A DNA stretch of 43,863 bases, from assembly GCA_963837425.1 (NCBI GenBank), contig CAWINH010000010.1:1-43863 (forward strand). Direction: 5' to 3'. This DNA is from CAWINH01 sp963837425. Its GTDB lineage: Bacteria; Chloroflexota; Limnocylindria; QHBO01. Positions 6,860 to 15,458 of the stretch are shown here, piece after piece (the first letter of the stretch is position 1; every line of letters begins with the position of its first letter). Position numbers and translations under genes: made by a program. The notes beneath the pieces are model-generated. The model was not told where the DNA came from. It saw only the letters and a list, made by a program, of their open reading frames with translations, and ran no database searches.

Positions 6860-8344
6860 TCAGTCGAATGCCAGGGCGAGCCCGGCGGCGTCGTAGCTGA
6901 CCGGTGACCACGACGGGTCGAGCGCACGCATCGGGATGGTTGCGGCACCGGCTCGCGCGCTCGGCTGGCCCGTGGCATGCGTGGCAAGGTACGTCTGCGC
7001 CGCCTGGAGATAGAGGTCCTGCCCGGCCGGCGGGTTGTCCGGCACCTGCACGCTCACGTCCGGCTGGATGCCGCCCGGCGCGACGCTGTTGTGGTCCGGG
7101 GTGAACCATCGCGAGATCGTGATCCGCACTCCGCCCCCGTTCCCCAGATCGCTCCAGATCTGGACCGTGTTCTTCCCGTACGTGTGCTGCCCGATGACGG
7201 TCGCCCGATCATGCTCCTTGAGCGCGGCGGTCACGATCTCCGACGCGGAGGCCGAGCCGCCGTTCACGAGCACGACAACCGGGATCTTCGGGTCGGTTGC
7301 CGCCCCGCCGCTCGAGGCGTCCCAATCCTTCCCCTGGTCGCCGGAGGATTCCTGGCTGAAGATGAGCCCGGAGGCGACGAACTCGGAGGCGACCTTGCGC
7401 GCTGCTTCGATGTAGCCGCCAGGGTTGTCCCTCAGGTCGAAGATGACGGCGGTTGCACCGGCGTTAATCAGCGTCGCGAGCTGGTCGTGGAAATCGGTGG
7501 CGGCCGCGTCGGTGAAGCCGTGGAGCGCGATGTACCCCGTCTTGCCGTCGGGGAGCATGTGGCTCTCCACCTCGCTCTGCTTGATTTCTGCCCGGGTCAC
7601 GGTGATGTCGAGCGTTTGGGCGTCACGCCGCAGGGTCAGGGTGACGTCGGTGCCCGCCGGGCCGCGGATCTTGCCGACCTCGTCCTCGAGCGTCGAGCCG
7701 TTCACGCTCGTGCCGTCAACGGCGACGAGGATATCGCCCGTCTTCACCCCGGCCGCCTGCGCCGGCTGGCCGTCGAGCGGCGAGATCACCACCAGGACGC
7801 AGTTGTCCGACAGTGTGGAGCAGGCGTCGAGGTTGCCCGGGTCGGAGAGGTTCTTCACTCCCATCTCCGCCCCGATCCCACTGAAGGTGCCGGAGAGATC
7901 CTGCTTCGCGCTCTGGTACTGGTCGGGCGGCATGTAGGCGCTGAACGGATCGGCGACCCCGTTCTGGAACATGCCCTCGATGGCCCCCTCGGCCAGCTTC
8001 ACGTCGTCGAGCGGGTCGACGTACTCCTTGTGGAGGAGGGTGTAGGCCTCGCAGAACGGCGCAAAGGCCTCGGTTGGTGCGGTGCAGGTCCCCGAACTCG
8101 CGCCTCCGCCCGCCAGGTAGCCGCCAACGAAGAGTGCGGCACCGACCACCGCGGCCAGCACGAGCGAGACGATCCAGATGAGTGGGGACGCCACCGCGCC
8201 CGGGCGGCTCGGTGCTCGCGTCGGAACCGGAGCCGACGGGGGCGTGGACGGGGGCGGAGTCGACGGGGGCGCGGCGCCCGCCGCGTCGGGTGCGTCGCCC
8301 GCCGGGCCGGGGGTGGCCGGCGACGGGGCAGGTTGATCGGTCAT
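6860..8344 (-). CDS. ctpA: S41-family carboxy-terminal processing protease
   Basis: A 494-residue protein with a Pro/Ala-rich cytoplasmic N-terminus (1-50), one membrane anchor (about 52-76), a PDZ domain (about 155-250) and an S41 peptidase core. The core shows FDLRDNPGG (302-310), the serine motif NGGSASASEI (361-370) and the lysine motif GKNTVQ (390-395). It is predicted to act outside the membrane, trimming or degrading envelope proteins. The GKNTVQ lysine motif differs from the common GKGTVQ. ATG 8344 is the start; TACACT with a TG-extension lies 11 bases upstream. The position after ftsEX matches the Firmicutes order ftsE-ftsX-ctp. Confidence 0.93.
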   Translation of the reverse strand: MTDQPAPSPATPGPAGDAPDAAGAAPPSTPPPSTPPSAPVPTRAPSRPGAVASPLIWIVSLVLAAVVGAALFVGGYLAGGGASSGTCTAPTEAFAPFCEAYTLLHKEYVDPLDDVKLAEGAIEGMFQNGVADPFSAYMPPDQYQSAKQDLSGTFSGIGAEMGVKNLSDPGNLDACSTLSDNCVLVVISPLDGQPAQAAGVKTGDILVAVDGTSVNGSTLEDEVGKIRGPAGTDVTLTLRRDAQTLDITVTRAEIKQSEVESHMLPDGKTGYIALHGFTDAAATDFHDQLATLINAGATAVIFDLRDNPGGYIEAARKVASEFVASGLIFSQESSGDQGKDWDASSGGAATDPKIPVVVLVNGGSASASEIVTAALKEHDRATVIGQHTYGKNTVQIWSDLGNGGGVRITISRWFTPDHNSVAPGGIQPDVSVQVPDNPPAGQDLYLQAAQTYLATHATGQPSARAGAATIPMRALDPSWSPVSYDAAGLALAFD

Positions 8345-8388
8345 GAAGGGGGCCGAGTGTAGCAGGGGCGCAGCGAGGGACCGGTTAG

Positions 8389-8416
8389 GCGCCGGTTACG
8401 TTTCGCTTACCGGCGC
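8389..8416. terminator. Hairpin between ftsX and ctpA
   Basis: GCGCCGGT and ACCGGCGC form an 8-bp stem with a 12-base loop three bases beyond the ftsX stop. There is no U-run. It is a plausible weak terminator or processing hairpin separating ftsX from ctpA. Confidence 0.4.
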
Positions 8417-8419
8417 GCG

Positions 8420-9313
8420 TCAGCTCACTGACGACAGGTTGGACCGGACGCTGATCCACGATCCGAGGGCTCCCACGCCAATCCCCACCCCGAGCAGGAT
8501 GGCCGACAGGCTGGCGAGGAACTGGGAGCTCACCGAGGTCGGCATCTGGAAGACGCGCACCATGATCGGCTGGATCGGATCCCAGACGACGGCCACCAGG
8601 ACGACCGTGATCACCGCCCCGATCAGGCCACTCAGCGTCCCCTCCAGGATGAAGGGCCAGCGGATGAACGAGTCGCTGGCTCCCACGAGCCGCATGATCT
8701 CGATCTCGTTCGCGCGCGAATAGACCGCGATCCGGATCGTGTTCACGATCATGAACAGCACCGTGAGGCCCACGAGCACGAGCGCCACGATGCCCACCGT
8801 GCGGAAGACGCCGATGATCCCCAGCAGCTTGTCGTAGTCGGCCTGCTTGGTCGTGATCCGCTCGACCTCGGTGCGGTCGCTGAGGGCGGCGGCCACGCTG
8901 CCGGACGCGCTCGGGTCGGTGAGCGAGATCTCGATGCTGGCGTAGAGGGTGATGTCCGCGCCGCCCAGATCGAGCTTCTGTCCCTGCTCGAGAAAGCTCT
9001 GCTTCAGCCGATCCATCGCCATCTCGGGGCTCACGTAGAGCACGCTCTTGACGCCGGGAAGCTGCTCCACGTCATGGATGAGGACGTCGCGCTGGCTCAC
9101 AGGGAGGTGGTCGATCAGCTGCGCGGTGACCGCGACCTTGTTCTCGATGAATGCCAACCCGCTGTTCAGCCCGCCGAGCACGATGAACAGGCCGGCGAGG
9201 AGGACGAGCATGAGGATCACGGTGGCCGTGGCCGCCAGGCTCATCATCGCGTTCCGCCAGAACCCCTGCCAGGCGCGGACCACCGCGAAGCCGATGAAGC
9301 GGATGAATCCCAT
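8420..9313 (-). CDS. ftsX: Cell division protein FtsX (permease-like)
   Basis: A 297-residue protein with four membrane segments (about 22-48, 168-195, 215-245 and 268-290) and a large extracytoplasmic loop after the first, including SVLYVSPEMAMDRLKQSF. It ends with the FtsX permease domain (NTIRIAVYSRANEIEIMRLVG). It pairs with FtsE to couple ATP hydrolysis to activation of cell-wall hydrolases at the septum. It follows ftsE with a 4-base gap. Confidence 0.95.
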   Translation of the reverse strand: MGFIRFIGFAVVRAWQGFWRNAMMSLAATATVILMLVLLAGLFIVLGGLNSGLAFIENKVAVTAQLIDHLPVSQRDVLIHDVEQLPGVKSVLYVSPEMAMDRLKQSFLEQGQKLDLGGADITLYASIEISLTDPSASGSVAAALSDRTEVERITTKQADYDKLLGIIGVFRTVGIVALVLVGLTVLFMIVNTIRIAVYSRANEIEIMRLVGASDSFIRWPFILEGTLSGLIGAVITVVLVAVVWDPIQPIMVRVFQMPTSVSSQFLASLSAILLGVGIGVGALGSWISVRSNLSSVS

Positions 9314-9317
9314 GCGC

Positions 9318-10058
9318 CTAGTACTCGCGCTCGTAGGCGGCGCCCGACTCGTCGCGGACCAGGATGCCGTGCTCGAGGGCCAGGACCCGACGCCGCATGG
9401 CGTTCACGATCTCCTGGTTGTGGGTCGCCATCAGAACCGTGGTGCCGAACCCGTTGATCTGGATCAGGAGCTGGAGGATCTCCCAGCTGGTGACCGGATC
9501 CAGGTTGCCGGTCGGCTCGTCGGCGATGAGCATCGCCGGATCATGAACGAGCGCCCGCGCGATCGCGACGCGCTGCTGCTCCCCGCCGGAGAGCTGCGTT
9601 GGCAGGTGCGCATCGTGCTCCTGGAGCCCCACGAGGTTGAGGAGCATCGGCACCCGGCGCCCGATCTCCGCGCGAGACGCGCCGGTCACCTCGAGGGCGA
9701 ACGCCACGTTCTCGTAGACGGTCTTGGCCGGCAGCAGCCGGAAGTCCTGGAACACGATCCCGATCCGCCGCCGCAGGCGCGGCACCTCGCGCCGCCGCAT
9801 CCGCGACAGGTCGCGTCCGTCGACGACCACCCGACCGCTGGTGGGAAGCTGCTCGCGGATGAGGAGCCGGATGAAGGTCGTCTTGCCGGCGCCCGATGCA
9901 CCGACCAGGAAGACGAAGTCGCCGGCGGGAATCGTGACGTTCACGTCGGCGAGCGCCACCTTGCCGTTGGGGTAGGTCACCCCGATGTCGACCATGGAGA
10001 TCACCGGCTCGGCGGAGCTGGTGTCGACGGAGGCGGCGCGAGTCAGCACGGCGGTCAT
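9318..10058 (-). CDS. ftsE: Cell division ATP-binding protein FtsE
   Basis: About 246 residues. Walker A is GASGAGKTT, the Q-loop follows RRRIGIVFQDFRLLP, the ABC signature is LSGGEQQRVAIARAL, Walker B is MLIADEPTGNLD and the H-loop is MATHNQ. This is the FtsE subfamily of ABC ATPases. I chose ATG 10058, which leaves an extra 20 or so residues before the usual start; MVDIGVTYP is an internal alternative. It lies just after prfB and is tightly linked to ftsX. Confidence 0.95.
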   Translation of the reverse strand: MTAVLTRAASVDTSSAEPVISMVDIGVTYPNGKVALADVNVTIPAGDFVFLVGASGAGKTTFIRLLIREQLPTSGRVVVDGRDLSRMRRREVPRLRRRIGIVFQDFRLLPAKTVYENVAFALEVTGASRAEIGRRVPMLLNLVGLQEHDAHLPTQLSGGEQQRVAIARALVHDPAMLIADEPTGNLDPVTSWEILQLLIQINGFGTTVLMATHNQEIVNAMRRRVLALEHGILVRDESGAAYEREY

Positions 10059-10104
10059 CGGCCCGCAGGATGCGACATTGCAGCGTCGCGGGCAAACCGG
10101 GGGA

Positions 10105-11221
10105 TCACGCGGCGCCATCCTGCCCGATTCGGGAGCGCAGGTAGCCGTCGATGAATGGATCGAGGTCGCCGTCCAGGACCGCGGTCGGGTTCGAGGTCTC
10201 GACCCCGGTGCGCAGGTCCTTCACCATCGTGTACGGCTGGAGCACGTAGCTCCGGATCTGGTTGCCCCAACCGGCTTCCACGTGCTGGCCGCGGAGGCGG
10301 GCCATCTCCGCCTCGCGCTCCTGCTCGGCCCGTTCGACGAGCCGCGCCCGAAGGACGGCCATCGCGCGCTCCTTGTTCTGGGCCTGGCTGCGCTCGTTCT
10401 GGCAGGTGACGACGATGCCGGTCGGCAGGTGCGTGATGCGCACCGCCGAGTCGGTCTTGTTCACATGCTGGCCGCCGGCGCCGCTGGACCGATACGTGTC
10501 GACCCGCAGGTCGTCCTCACGGATCTCGACGGCGGCGGCCTCGTCCACCTCGGGCATGACCTCCACGAGCGCGAAGCTCGTATGTCGGCGCTTCTGCGAG
10601 TCGAAGGGGCTGATGCGGACGAGGCGATGGACGCCGCGCTCGCTCTTCAGGCGCCCATACGCCCATCGGCCGTCGACCGTGAAGGTGACCGACTTGAGGC
10701 CCGCCTCCTCCCCCTCGGTCTGGTCCAGGATCTCGGTCTTGAAGCGGTTGCGCTCCGCCCAGCGCAGGTACATGCGCAGGAGCATCTCGGCCCAGTCCTG
10801 GCTCTCGGTGCCGCCCGCACCGGCATGCACGGAGACGATCGCGGGCCGCGCGTCGTAGGGCTCGGAGAGGAGGAGCTGCGACTCCATCCGCTGCCAGTCG
10901 GACTGCAGAACCGCGAGGTCGCGTTCCAGGTCGGTCAGGATCGAGGCGCCGCCATCGTCCTCGGCGGCGGCCATCTCCGCCATCTCGGCCAGGCCGCCGG
11001 CGCGCTGCTCGAAGTCGTTCCAGGTCGTCAGCTCGTCGCGCAGCTCGTCGGCACGCCGCAGCATAGCCTGCGCGGCGGCCGGGTCGTCCCACAGATTTGG
11101 ATCGGTCGAGCGGGCCGTCAGCTCGGTGAGCTCGGCCTCCTTCGCAGACAGGTCAAAGACGCACCGCCGTGTCGGCAACGAGGCGCGCCAGGCGCTGTGC
11201 CTCGTCCCTAATTGCGTCCAA
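10105..11221 (-). CDS. prfB: Peptide chain release factor 2, with programmed +1 frameshift
   Basis: RF2 (UAA/UGA specificity) split over two frames. Frame 0 runs from TTG 11221 for 22 codons and ends CGT CTT TGA. After skipping the T at 11155, the second frame (11154-10105) gives 349 residues, for a total near 371. Diagnostic features are the RF2 anticodon-like tripeptide SPF (LVRISPFDSQ), the catalytic GGQ (SSGAGGQHVNK) and the classic slip site CTTTGAC with GGCGGTG just upstream as internal Shine-Dalgarno. The TTG start is inferred; GGTGG lies six bases upstream and no ATG or GTG is close in that frame. It overlaps the end of the Cys-rich gene by 14 bases. Confidence 0.95.
11153..11158 (-). 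other. Programmed +1 frameshift site CTT TGA of prfB
   Basis: The minus strand reads GGCGGTGCGTCTTTGAC. The P-site CTT codon, in-frame TGA and following C match the conserved RF2 autoregulatory shift site. Low RF2 slows TGA termination and favours the shift. It also shows that TGA is a stop codon in this organism. Confidence 0.93.
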
Positions 11222-11585
11222 GTCCCGCCACCATGGGAAGCTCGACGTCGGGAACGCGCACGTTCTTGCTCCGCACCTTCGCCGGGTTGACGCACGGGCA
11301 GTAGCTCTGCCTCGGGCAGGAGCCGCAGTTGCCGTCACAGTCGAGGGTCAGCGCGTAACTGCAGCGCATGCAGTCTCGTTCGCAGAGGATGAGGTCTTCG
11401 TAGGGAAGTTCCGGGTCTCGGAAGCGGGTGACCAGTGGAAGGGAGGCATTCGTCCTGGGGGCGGGAGTGGGGTGGATGGTGGTGTGGATGCCTCGACCGG
11501 GGGCGGTCAGCTGCTTCACAAAGACCCTCCAGTTGCAGCAAGCGGAACTCGAGATCAGCCCGTCTCGCGTTCCGTATTGGGGCAT
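11208..11585 (-). CDS. Cys-rich protein of unknown function
   Basis: 125 residues, not recognised. The N-terminal half is Pro/Thr-rich. The C-terminal half carries CERDCMRC and CDGNCGSC, two CX3CX2C motifs separated by seven residues, then CPC. Eight cysteines in 32 residues suggest metal or Fe-S binding, and the CX3CX2C spacing is that of radical-SAM clusters, but no such enzyme fold could fit in so small a protein. Codons in the second half are mostly G/C-ending, supporting translation. ATG 11585 follows GAAGGCGG. It lies between an SRPBCC gene and prfB on the same strand; its last bases overlap the prfB start. Confidence 0.6.
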   Translation of the reverse strand: MPQYGTRDGLISSSACCNWRVFVKQLTAPGRGIHTTIHPTPAPRTNASLPLVTRFRDPELPYEDLILCERDCMRCSYALTLDCDGNCGSCPRQSYCPCVNPAKVRSKNVRVPDVELPMVAGLGRN

Positions 11586-11625
11586 GCTACCGCCTTCGGC
11601 TGCGTTCGCCAAGCCCGACGTTTTC

Positions 11626-12138
11626 TCAGGTCGTGAGGCCGGTCCAGGGGGCTTCTCGCCGGTTCGCGACGACCCTCGCGTAGCGCCGCAGCATCGTGCG
11701 CCAGGCGCCGGATTCCGCGAACCCGCGCCGGTATTCGGCACCGGCCGCGCCGTGCCGGTCCCAGCCCTCGTGCCGCAGCACCACCCGGGTTCTCTCAGCG
11801 GAGATCGGCTCGAATCGGACGACGACCTCGCTCGCGTGCGCGGGGCTCGGCTCCGGGGTGCGATCCGGCGAGATCTGCCAGCTGATGCCGAGCCGCTGCG
11901 GCGGCTCCCAGGTCGAGACGCGACCCCAGTCGAGCCGCAACCCGTAGGGGCCGACCTCGTGGCAGAAGCCGCCGCGCCACGGCTCGATGACCATCCGCTC
12001 CAGCAGCTGGCCACACCACGACAACTCGCGCGGCCACCACGCGTTGATGCCCTCGGTGAACGCGGCGAACGCGTCGGCGGCCGGGGCGTCAACCGTGACC
12101 GCGGCGCGGATCGGCGGCGTGGGCGGGCTCGAGCTCAT
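11626..12138 (-). CDS. SRPBCC/AHSA1-like domain protein
   Basis: A 170-residue protein beginning PIRAAVTVDAPAADAFAAFTEGINAWWP, a typical opening of the START-like SRPBCC (activator of Hsp90 ATPase homologue 1-like) fold. The later core includes VVVRFEPISAERTRVVLRHEGWDRHG. These proteins bind hydrophobic ligands or act as co-chaperones; no ligand can be named here. The start ATG 12138 overlaps the secA stop as ATGA, so translation is coupled to secA. Confidence 0.8.
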   Translation of the reverse strand: MSSSPPTPPIRAAVTVDAPAADAFAAFTEGINAWWPRELSWCGQLLERMVIEPWRGGFCHEVGPYGLRLDWGRVSTWEPPQRLGISWQISPDRTPEPSPAHASEVVVRFEPISAERTRVVLRHEGWDRHGAAGAEYRRGFAESGAWRTMLRRYARVVANRREAPWTGLTT

Positions 12139-15041
12139 GCGCCGTGACAGCGCTTGTACTTCTTGCCCGAGCCGCACCAGCATGGATCGTTGCGGCCGAT
12201 CTTCGGCCCGGACCGGGCCTGCGGCTGCTTTCCGTTGCCCGATGCGGCCCCGTCGATCGCGGCCGCCCCGCCGGCCGTGGCAGCCCCGCCGGCCGTGGCA
12301 GCCCCGCTGGCGGTTCCGGACACGTCCGGTCGGCTTTCGGTCATGCGCTCGGGTTGCGCGGTCGCGGGCTGGCGGACGACGGTCACCTTGAAGATCGTAT
12401 TCGTCACGTCCTGGCGGATGGTCGCCTTCAGCTCGTCGAACATGCTGTAGGCCTCGACCTTGAACTCGTTGAGCGGGTCGCGCTGCGAGTACGCGCGCAG
12501 ACCAATGCCGCGGCGCATGTCGTCGACCGCGGTGAGGTGCTCGATCCACAGCGAGTCGATGATCCGCAGCAGGACGAGCCGCTCGAGGATCTTGATTCCC
12601 TCGGGGCCGATCTCCTCGCGCTTGTGCTCGTACGCGGCGAGCACGAGGTCCACCAGGCCGTCGGCGAGCGGGGGCGCATCCGTCTCCTCGTCCACGAACG
12701 CGAGTGCGGTCGGCTCGAGGGTCGGAATCATGGCGGCGATCCGCGCCTTCAGCCCTTCCCGGTTCCAGTCTCCGTGGTAGTCCGCCGCGGTGTGCTCGGC
12801 CGCCAGGCCACGGACCTCGTCCTCGAGCATCGCGGCGACCGTGGGCCCGAGGTCCGGGGAGCGCAGGATCCGCTCGCGCTCGTGGTAGATCGTCTCGCGC
12901 TGGCGGTTGATGACGTCGTCGTACTGCACGACGTGCTTGCGCGTGTCGAAGTTGTAGCCCTCGACTCGGGTCTGCGCGCCCTCGATCGTCCGGCTGACCA
13001 TCCCCGATTCGAGCGCGGTGTCGTCGTCGAAGCCGAGCCGCTTCATGATGTTGCTGACCCGGTCCGACGCGAAGCGCCGCATCAGGTCGTCCTCGAGGGA
13101 GAGGTAGAAGCGGCTGCTCCCCGGGTCTCCCTGGCGGCCGGAGCGTCCACGGAGCTGGTTGTCGATGCGCCGTGCCTCGTGGCGCTCGGTGCCCACGATG
13201 TGCAGCCCGCCGGCCGCCACCACTCGCTCCCGATCCTCGGCGCAGACCTGGTCCGCCTCCGCCAGGGCCGCCGCGTACTCCTCCGGGCTCGCCTCCAGCA
13301 CGTTCGTCCCGCGCTTGTGAAGGAGCTCGGCGGCGAGGACCTCCGGGTTGCCGCCCAGGATGATGTCGGTGCCGCGGCCCGCCATGTTGGTGGCGATCGT
13401 GACCGCCCCGGATCGGCCGGCCTGGGCCACGATCTCCGCCTCTCGCTCGTGGAACTTCGCATTCAGGGTCGCGTGCTTGATGCCGCGCCGCTTCAGCATC
13501 TCGCTCAGCATCTCGCTGACCGCCACGCTGATCGTGCCCACCAGGACCGGCCGGCCCCGCTCGTGCTCCTCCACGATCTCGTCGGTGACCGCCTGCCACT
13601 TGCCCTGCTGGCTGCGGAAGACGAGATCCGCGAAGTCGCCGCGAACCATCGGCCGGTTGGTGGGGATGACGACGACCTCGAGCTCGTAGATCTTGCTGAA
13701 CTCCTCCGCCTCGGTCTCCGCGGTCCCGGTCATGCCCGCCAGCTTGTCGTACATCCGGAAATAGTTCTGGAACGTGATGGTGGCCAGGGTCTGCGACTCG
13801 TGCTGGATGTTCACCCCCTCCTTGGCCTCCACCGCCTGGTGGAGCCCCTCGCTCCAGCGGCGCCCGGGCATGAGCCGCCCGGTGAACTCGTCGACGATGA
13901 CCACCTCGCCGTCCTTCACCACGTAATCGCGGTCGCGGTGATAGAGGACCTCCGCCTTGAGCGCCTGCTCGAGGTGGCGGGCCATCGAGAAGTCGTTATC
14001 GAACAGGTTGTCGACCCCGAGCCAGCGTTCCATCTTCTCGGTCCCGGCTTCGGTGATCGCGACCTGCTTGAACTTCTCGTCCAGGATGTAGTCCTCCTCG
14101 GCCCGGAGCCTGGGGACGATCCGCGCGAACTGGACGTACTTGTCGACCGACTGCTCCGCCTGGCCGGAGATGATGAGCGGCGTGCGGGCCTCGTCGATGA
14201 GGATGTTGTCCACCTCGTCGACGATCGAGAAGAAGTGCCCTCGCTGCACGCGCTGGGCGAGATCGACCACGAGGTTGTCGCGGAGGTAGTCGAAGCCGAA
14301 CTCGTTGTTCGTCCCGTAGGTGACGTCGGCGGCGTAGGCCTCCACCCGCGGCACCGGGCGCAGGTTGCGGAGGCGCTCATCGGTCTGCGGGAAGTCGGGA
14401 TCGAAGCGGAATGCGGCCTCGTGCTGAATGGAGCCGACCGACATGCCCAGCAGGTGGAAGACCTCGCCGATCCACTGCGCGTCCCGCTTGGCGAGGTAGT
14501 CGTTGACGGTCACGACGTGGACGCCGCGTCCGGCGAGCGCGTTGAGGTAGGCGGCGAGCGGCGCCACGAACGTCTTGCCCTCGCCGGTCTTCATCTCGGC
14601 GATTGCCCCGCGATGGAGGACGACCCCGCCCATCAGCTGCACGTCGTAGTGGCGCTTGCCGAGTGACCGACGCATCGCCTCGCGCACCGCGGCGAATGCC
14701 TCCGGCAGGAGCTCGTCGAGGGCCGCATCGATCTGCCGCCGCTCACGCTTGCGCCGCTCGGAGCGCTCCTCGCGGATCCGGTTCGGATCGGCGCCGGCGA
14801 GCTCCGAGTCCGCGAGCTCCAGCTCGGGATCCGCGGGCCGCTCACGAAGCTCGTACGGCACCAGGAGGTCGCCGAGCTCGTCGCTCAGGCGGGACCGGAA
14901 GTCGTCGGTGCGCGCGCGGAGCTCGGCCGCGGAGAGGGTCTGGTACTCGGGCTCGAGCGCGTTGATCTCGGCCACCAACGGCTCCAGCCCCTTGACCTCC
15001 CGCTCGTTGGAGTCCACCAAGCGGTTGAGGAATTTCATCAT
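12135..15041 (-). CDS. secA: Preprotein translocase ATPase SecA
   Basis: 968 residues. Motor motifs: Walker A EMKTGEGKT (149-157), DEAD-like VDEVDNILIDEA (about 274-285) and MAGRGTDIILGG. The C-terminus ends NDPCWCGSGKKYKRCHG, the zinc-binding SEC-C tail, after a Gly/Ala-rich linker. Compared with Escherichia coli SecA there is an acidic then basic insertion of about 45 residues at 60-105, before LLPEAFAAVREA. The start is ATG 15041 (or ATG 15038); TATACT lies ten bases upstream. SecA drives Sec-dependent export. The order secA-prfB-ftsEX is conserved in Terrabacteria. Confidence 0.97.
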   Translation of the reverse strand: MMKFLNRLVDSNEREVKGLEPLVAEINALEPEYQTLSAAELRARTDDFRSRLSDELGDLLVPYELRERPADPELELADSELAGADPNRIREERSERRKRERRQIDAALDELLPEAFAAVREAMRRSLGKRHYDVQLMGGVVLHRGAIAEMKTGEGKTFVAPLAAYLNALAGRGVHVVTVNDYLAKRDAQWIGEVFHLLGMSVGSIQHEAAFRFDPDFPQTDERLRNLRPVPRVEAYAADVTYGTNNEFGFDYLRDNLVVDLAQRVQRGHFFSIVDEVDNILIDEARTPLIISGQAEQSVDKYVQFARIVPRLRAEEDYILDEKFKQVAITEAGTEKMERWLGVDNLFDNDFSMARHLEQALKAEVLYHRDRDYVVKDGEVVIVDEFTGRLMPGRRWSEGLHQAVEAKEGVNIQHESQTLATITFQNYFRMYDKLAGMTGTAETEAEEFSKIYELEVVVIPTNRPMVRGDFADLVFRSQQGKWQAVTDEIVEEHERGRPVLVGTISVAVSEMLSEMLKRRGIKHATLNAKFHEREAEIVAQAGRSGAVTIATNMAGRGTDIILGGNPEVLAAELLHKRGTNVLEASPEEYAAALAEADQVCAEDRERVVAAGGLHIVGTERHEARRIDNQLRGRSGRQGDPGSSRFYLSLEDDLMRRFASDRVSNIMKRLGFDDDTALESGMVSRTIEGAQTRVEGYNFDTRKHVVQYDDVINRQRETIYHERERILRSPDLGPTVAAMLEDEVRGLAAEHTAADYHGDWNREGLKARIAAMIPTLEPTALAFVDEETDAPPLADGLVDLVLAAYEHKREEIGPEGIKILERLVLLRIIDSLWIEHLTAVDDMRRGIGLRAYSQRDPLNEFKVEAYSMFDELKATIRQDVTNTIFKVTVVRQPATAQPERMTESRPDVSGTASGAATAGGAATAGGAAAIDGAASGNGKQPQARSGPKIGRNDPCWCGSGKKYKRCHGA

Positions 15042-15051
15042 GGGAGAGCCG

Positions 15052-15057
15052 AGTATA
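15052..15057 (-). promoter_or_regulatory. -10 box TATACT upstream of secA
   Basis: TATACT ends ten bases before the secA ATG, so the predicted transcript would start only a few bases before the start codon (near-leaderless). No -35 box is recognisable. Confidence 0.5.
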
Positions 15058-15104
15058 GAACGGCTGTCCGCGAAAGGCCGATGCGAGCCTCGGCCGCCGC
15101 CCGG

Positions 15105-15173
15105 CGTCCCGACATCCGCCCGGCGCCCCGACATCCGCCCGGCGCCCCGACATCCGCCCGGCGCCCCGACATC
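15105..15173. repeat. 19-bp direct repeat, about 3.6 copies
   Basis: Copies of CGCCCCGACATCCGCCCGG start at 15105, 15124 and 15143, with a partial one from 15162. Only one base differs (T at 15107). The last copy merges into the first, degenerate unit of the adjacent 51-bp array. Confidence 0.9.
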
Positions 15174-15442
15174 CCGGTGAGCGGGACAGACGACGCCCGA
15201 GAGCTGGCTCGCGCGCGAAACGTCCCGCCCCGCGGGACAAACAACGCACCAGCGCCTCTTCCTGCGCGAAACGTCTCGCCCGGCGGGACAAACCGCTCCT
15301 GAGCGGCGGCTCCCGCGTGAAATGTCCCGCCCCGCGGGACAAACCGCGCACCAGCGCCTCTTCCTGCGCGAAACGTCTCGCCCTGCGGGACAAACAACGC
15401 ACCAGCGCCTCTTCCTGCGCGAAACGTCTCGCCCGGCGGGAC
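15171..15442 (-). repeat. 51-bp-period hairpin repeat array, copy 1 (six units)
   Basis: Hairpin cores lie at 15171, 15222, 15273, 15324, 15375 and 15426, exactly 51 bp apart; the first is degenerate. Each core is a 17-bp dyad such as GTCCCGCCCCGCGGGAC or GTCTCGCCCGGCGGGAC, flanked by GTTTCGCGC and AAAC on the minus-strand reading. Together with the 19-bp repeats it fills the 417 bases between prs and secA. On the minus strand it directly follows the prs stop codon. The same repeat, in the same relation to the gene before it, recurs at 27736-28010. One frame is open through the array because 51 is a multiple of three, but copy 2 breaks that frame with stops, so I do not call it coding. Confidence 0.93.
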
Positions 15443-15458
15443 AGCGCCGCGTTGCGCG

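Noticed and set aside
12144..14666. 840-codon plus-strand frame opposite secA, and similar long frames opposite gyrA (16829-19252), gyrB and mrdA
   Set aside because: They are mirror frames of conserved genes with no recognisable domains.
15038..15402. Long minus-strand frames with 17-residue repeats (LSR..RRFAQEEAL type) across array 1
   Set aside because: The open frame follows from the 51-bp period being divisible by three. The equivalent frame in the 27.7 kb array meets TGA in units 3-6, and several other frames are also open, so repeat structure rather than protein coding explains it.
15105..15442. CRISPR array
   Set aside because: The spacers are as conserved as the repeats, each unit is a dyad with short flanks, and there are no cas genes.
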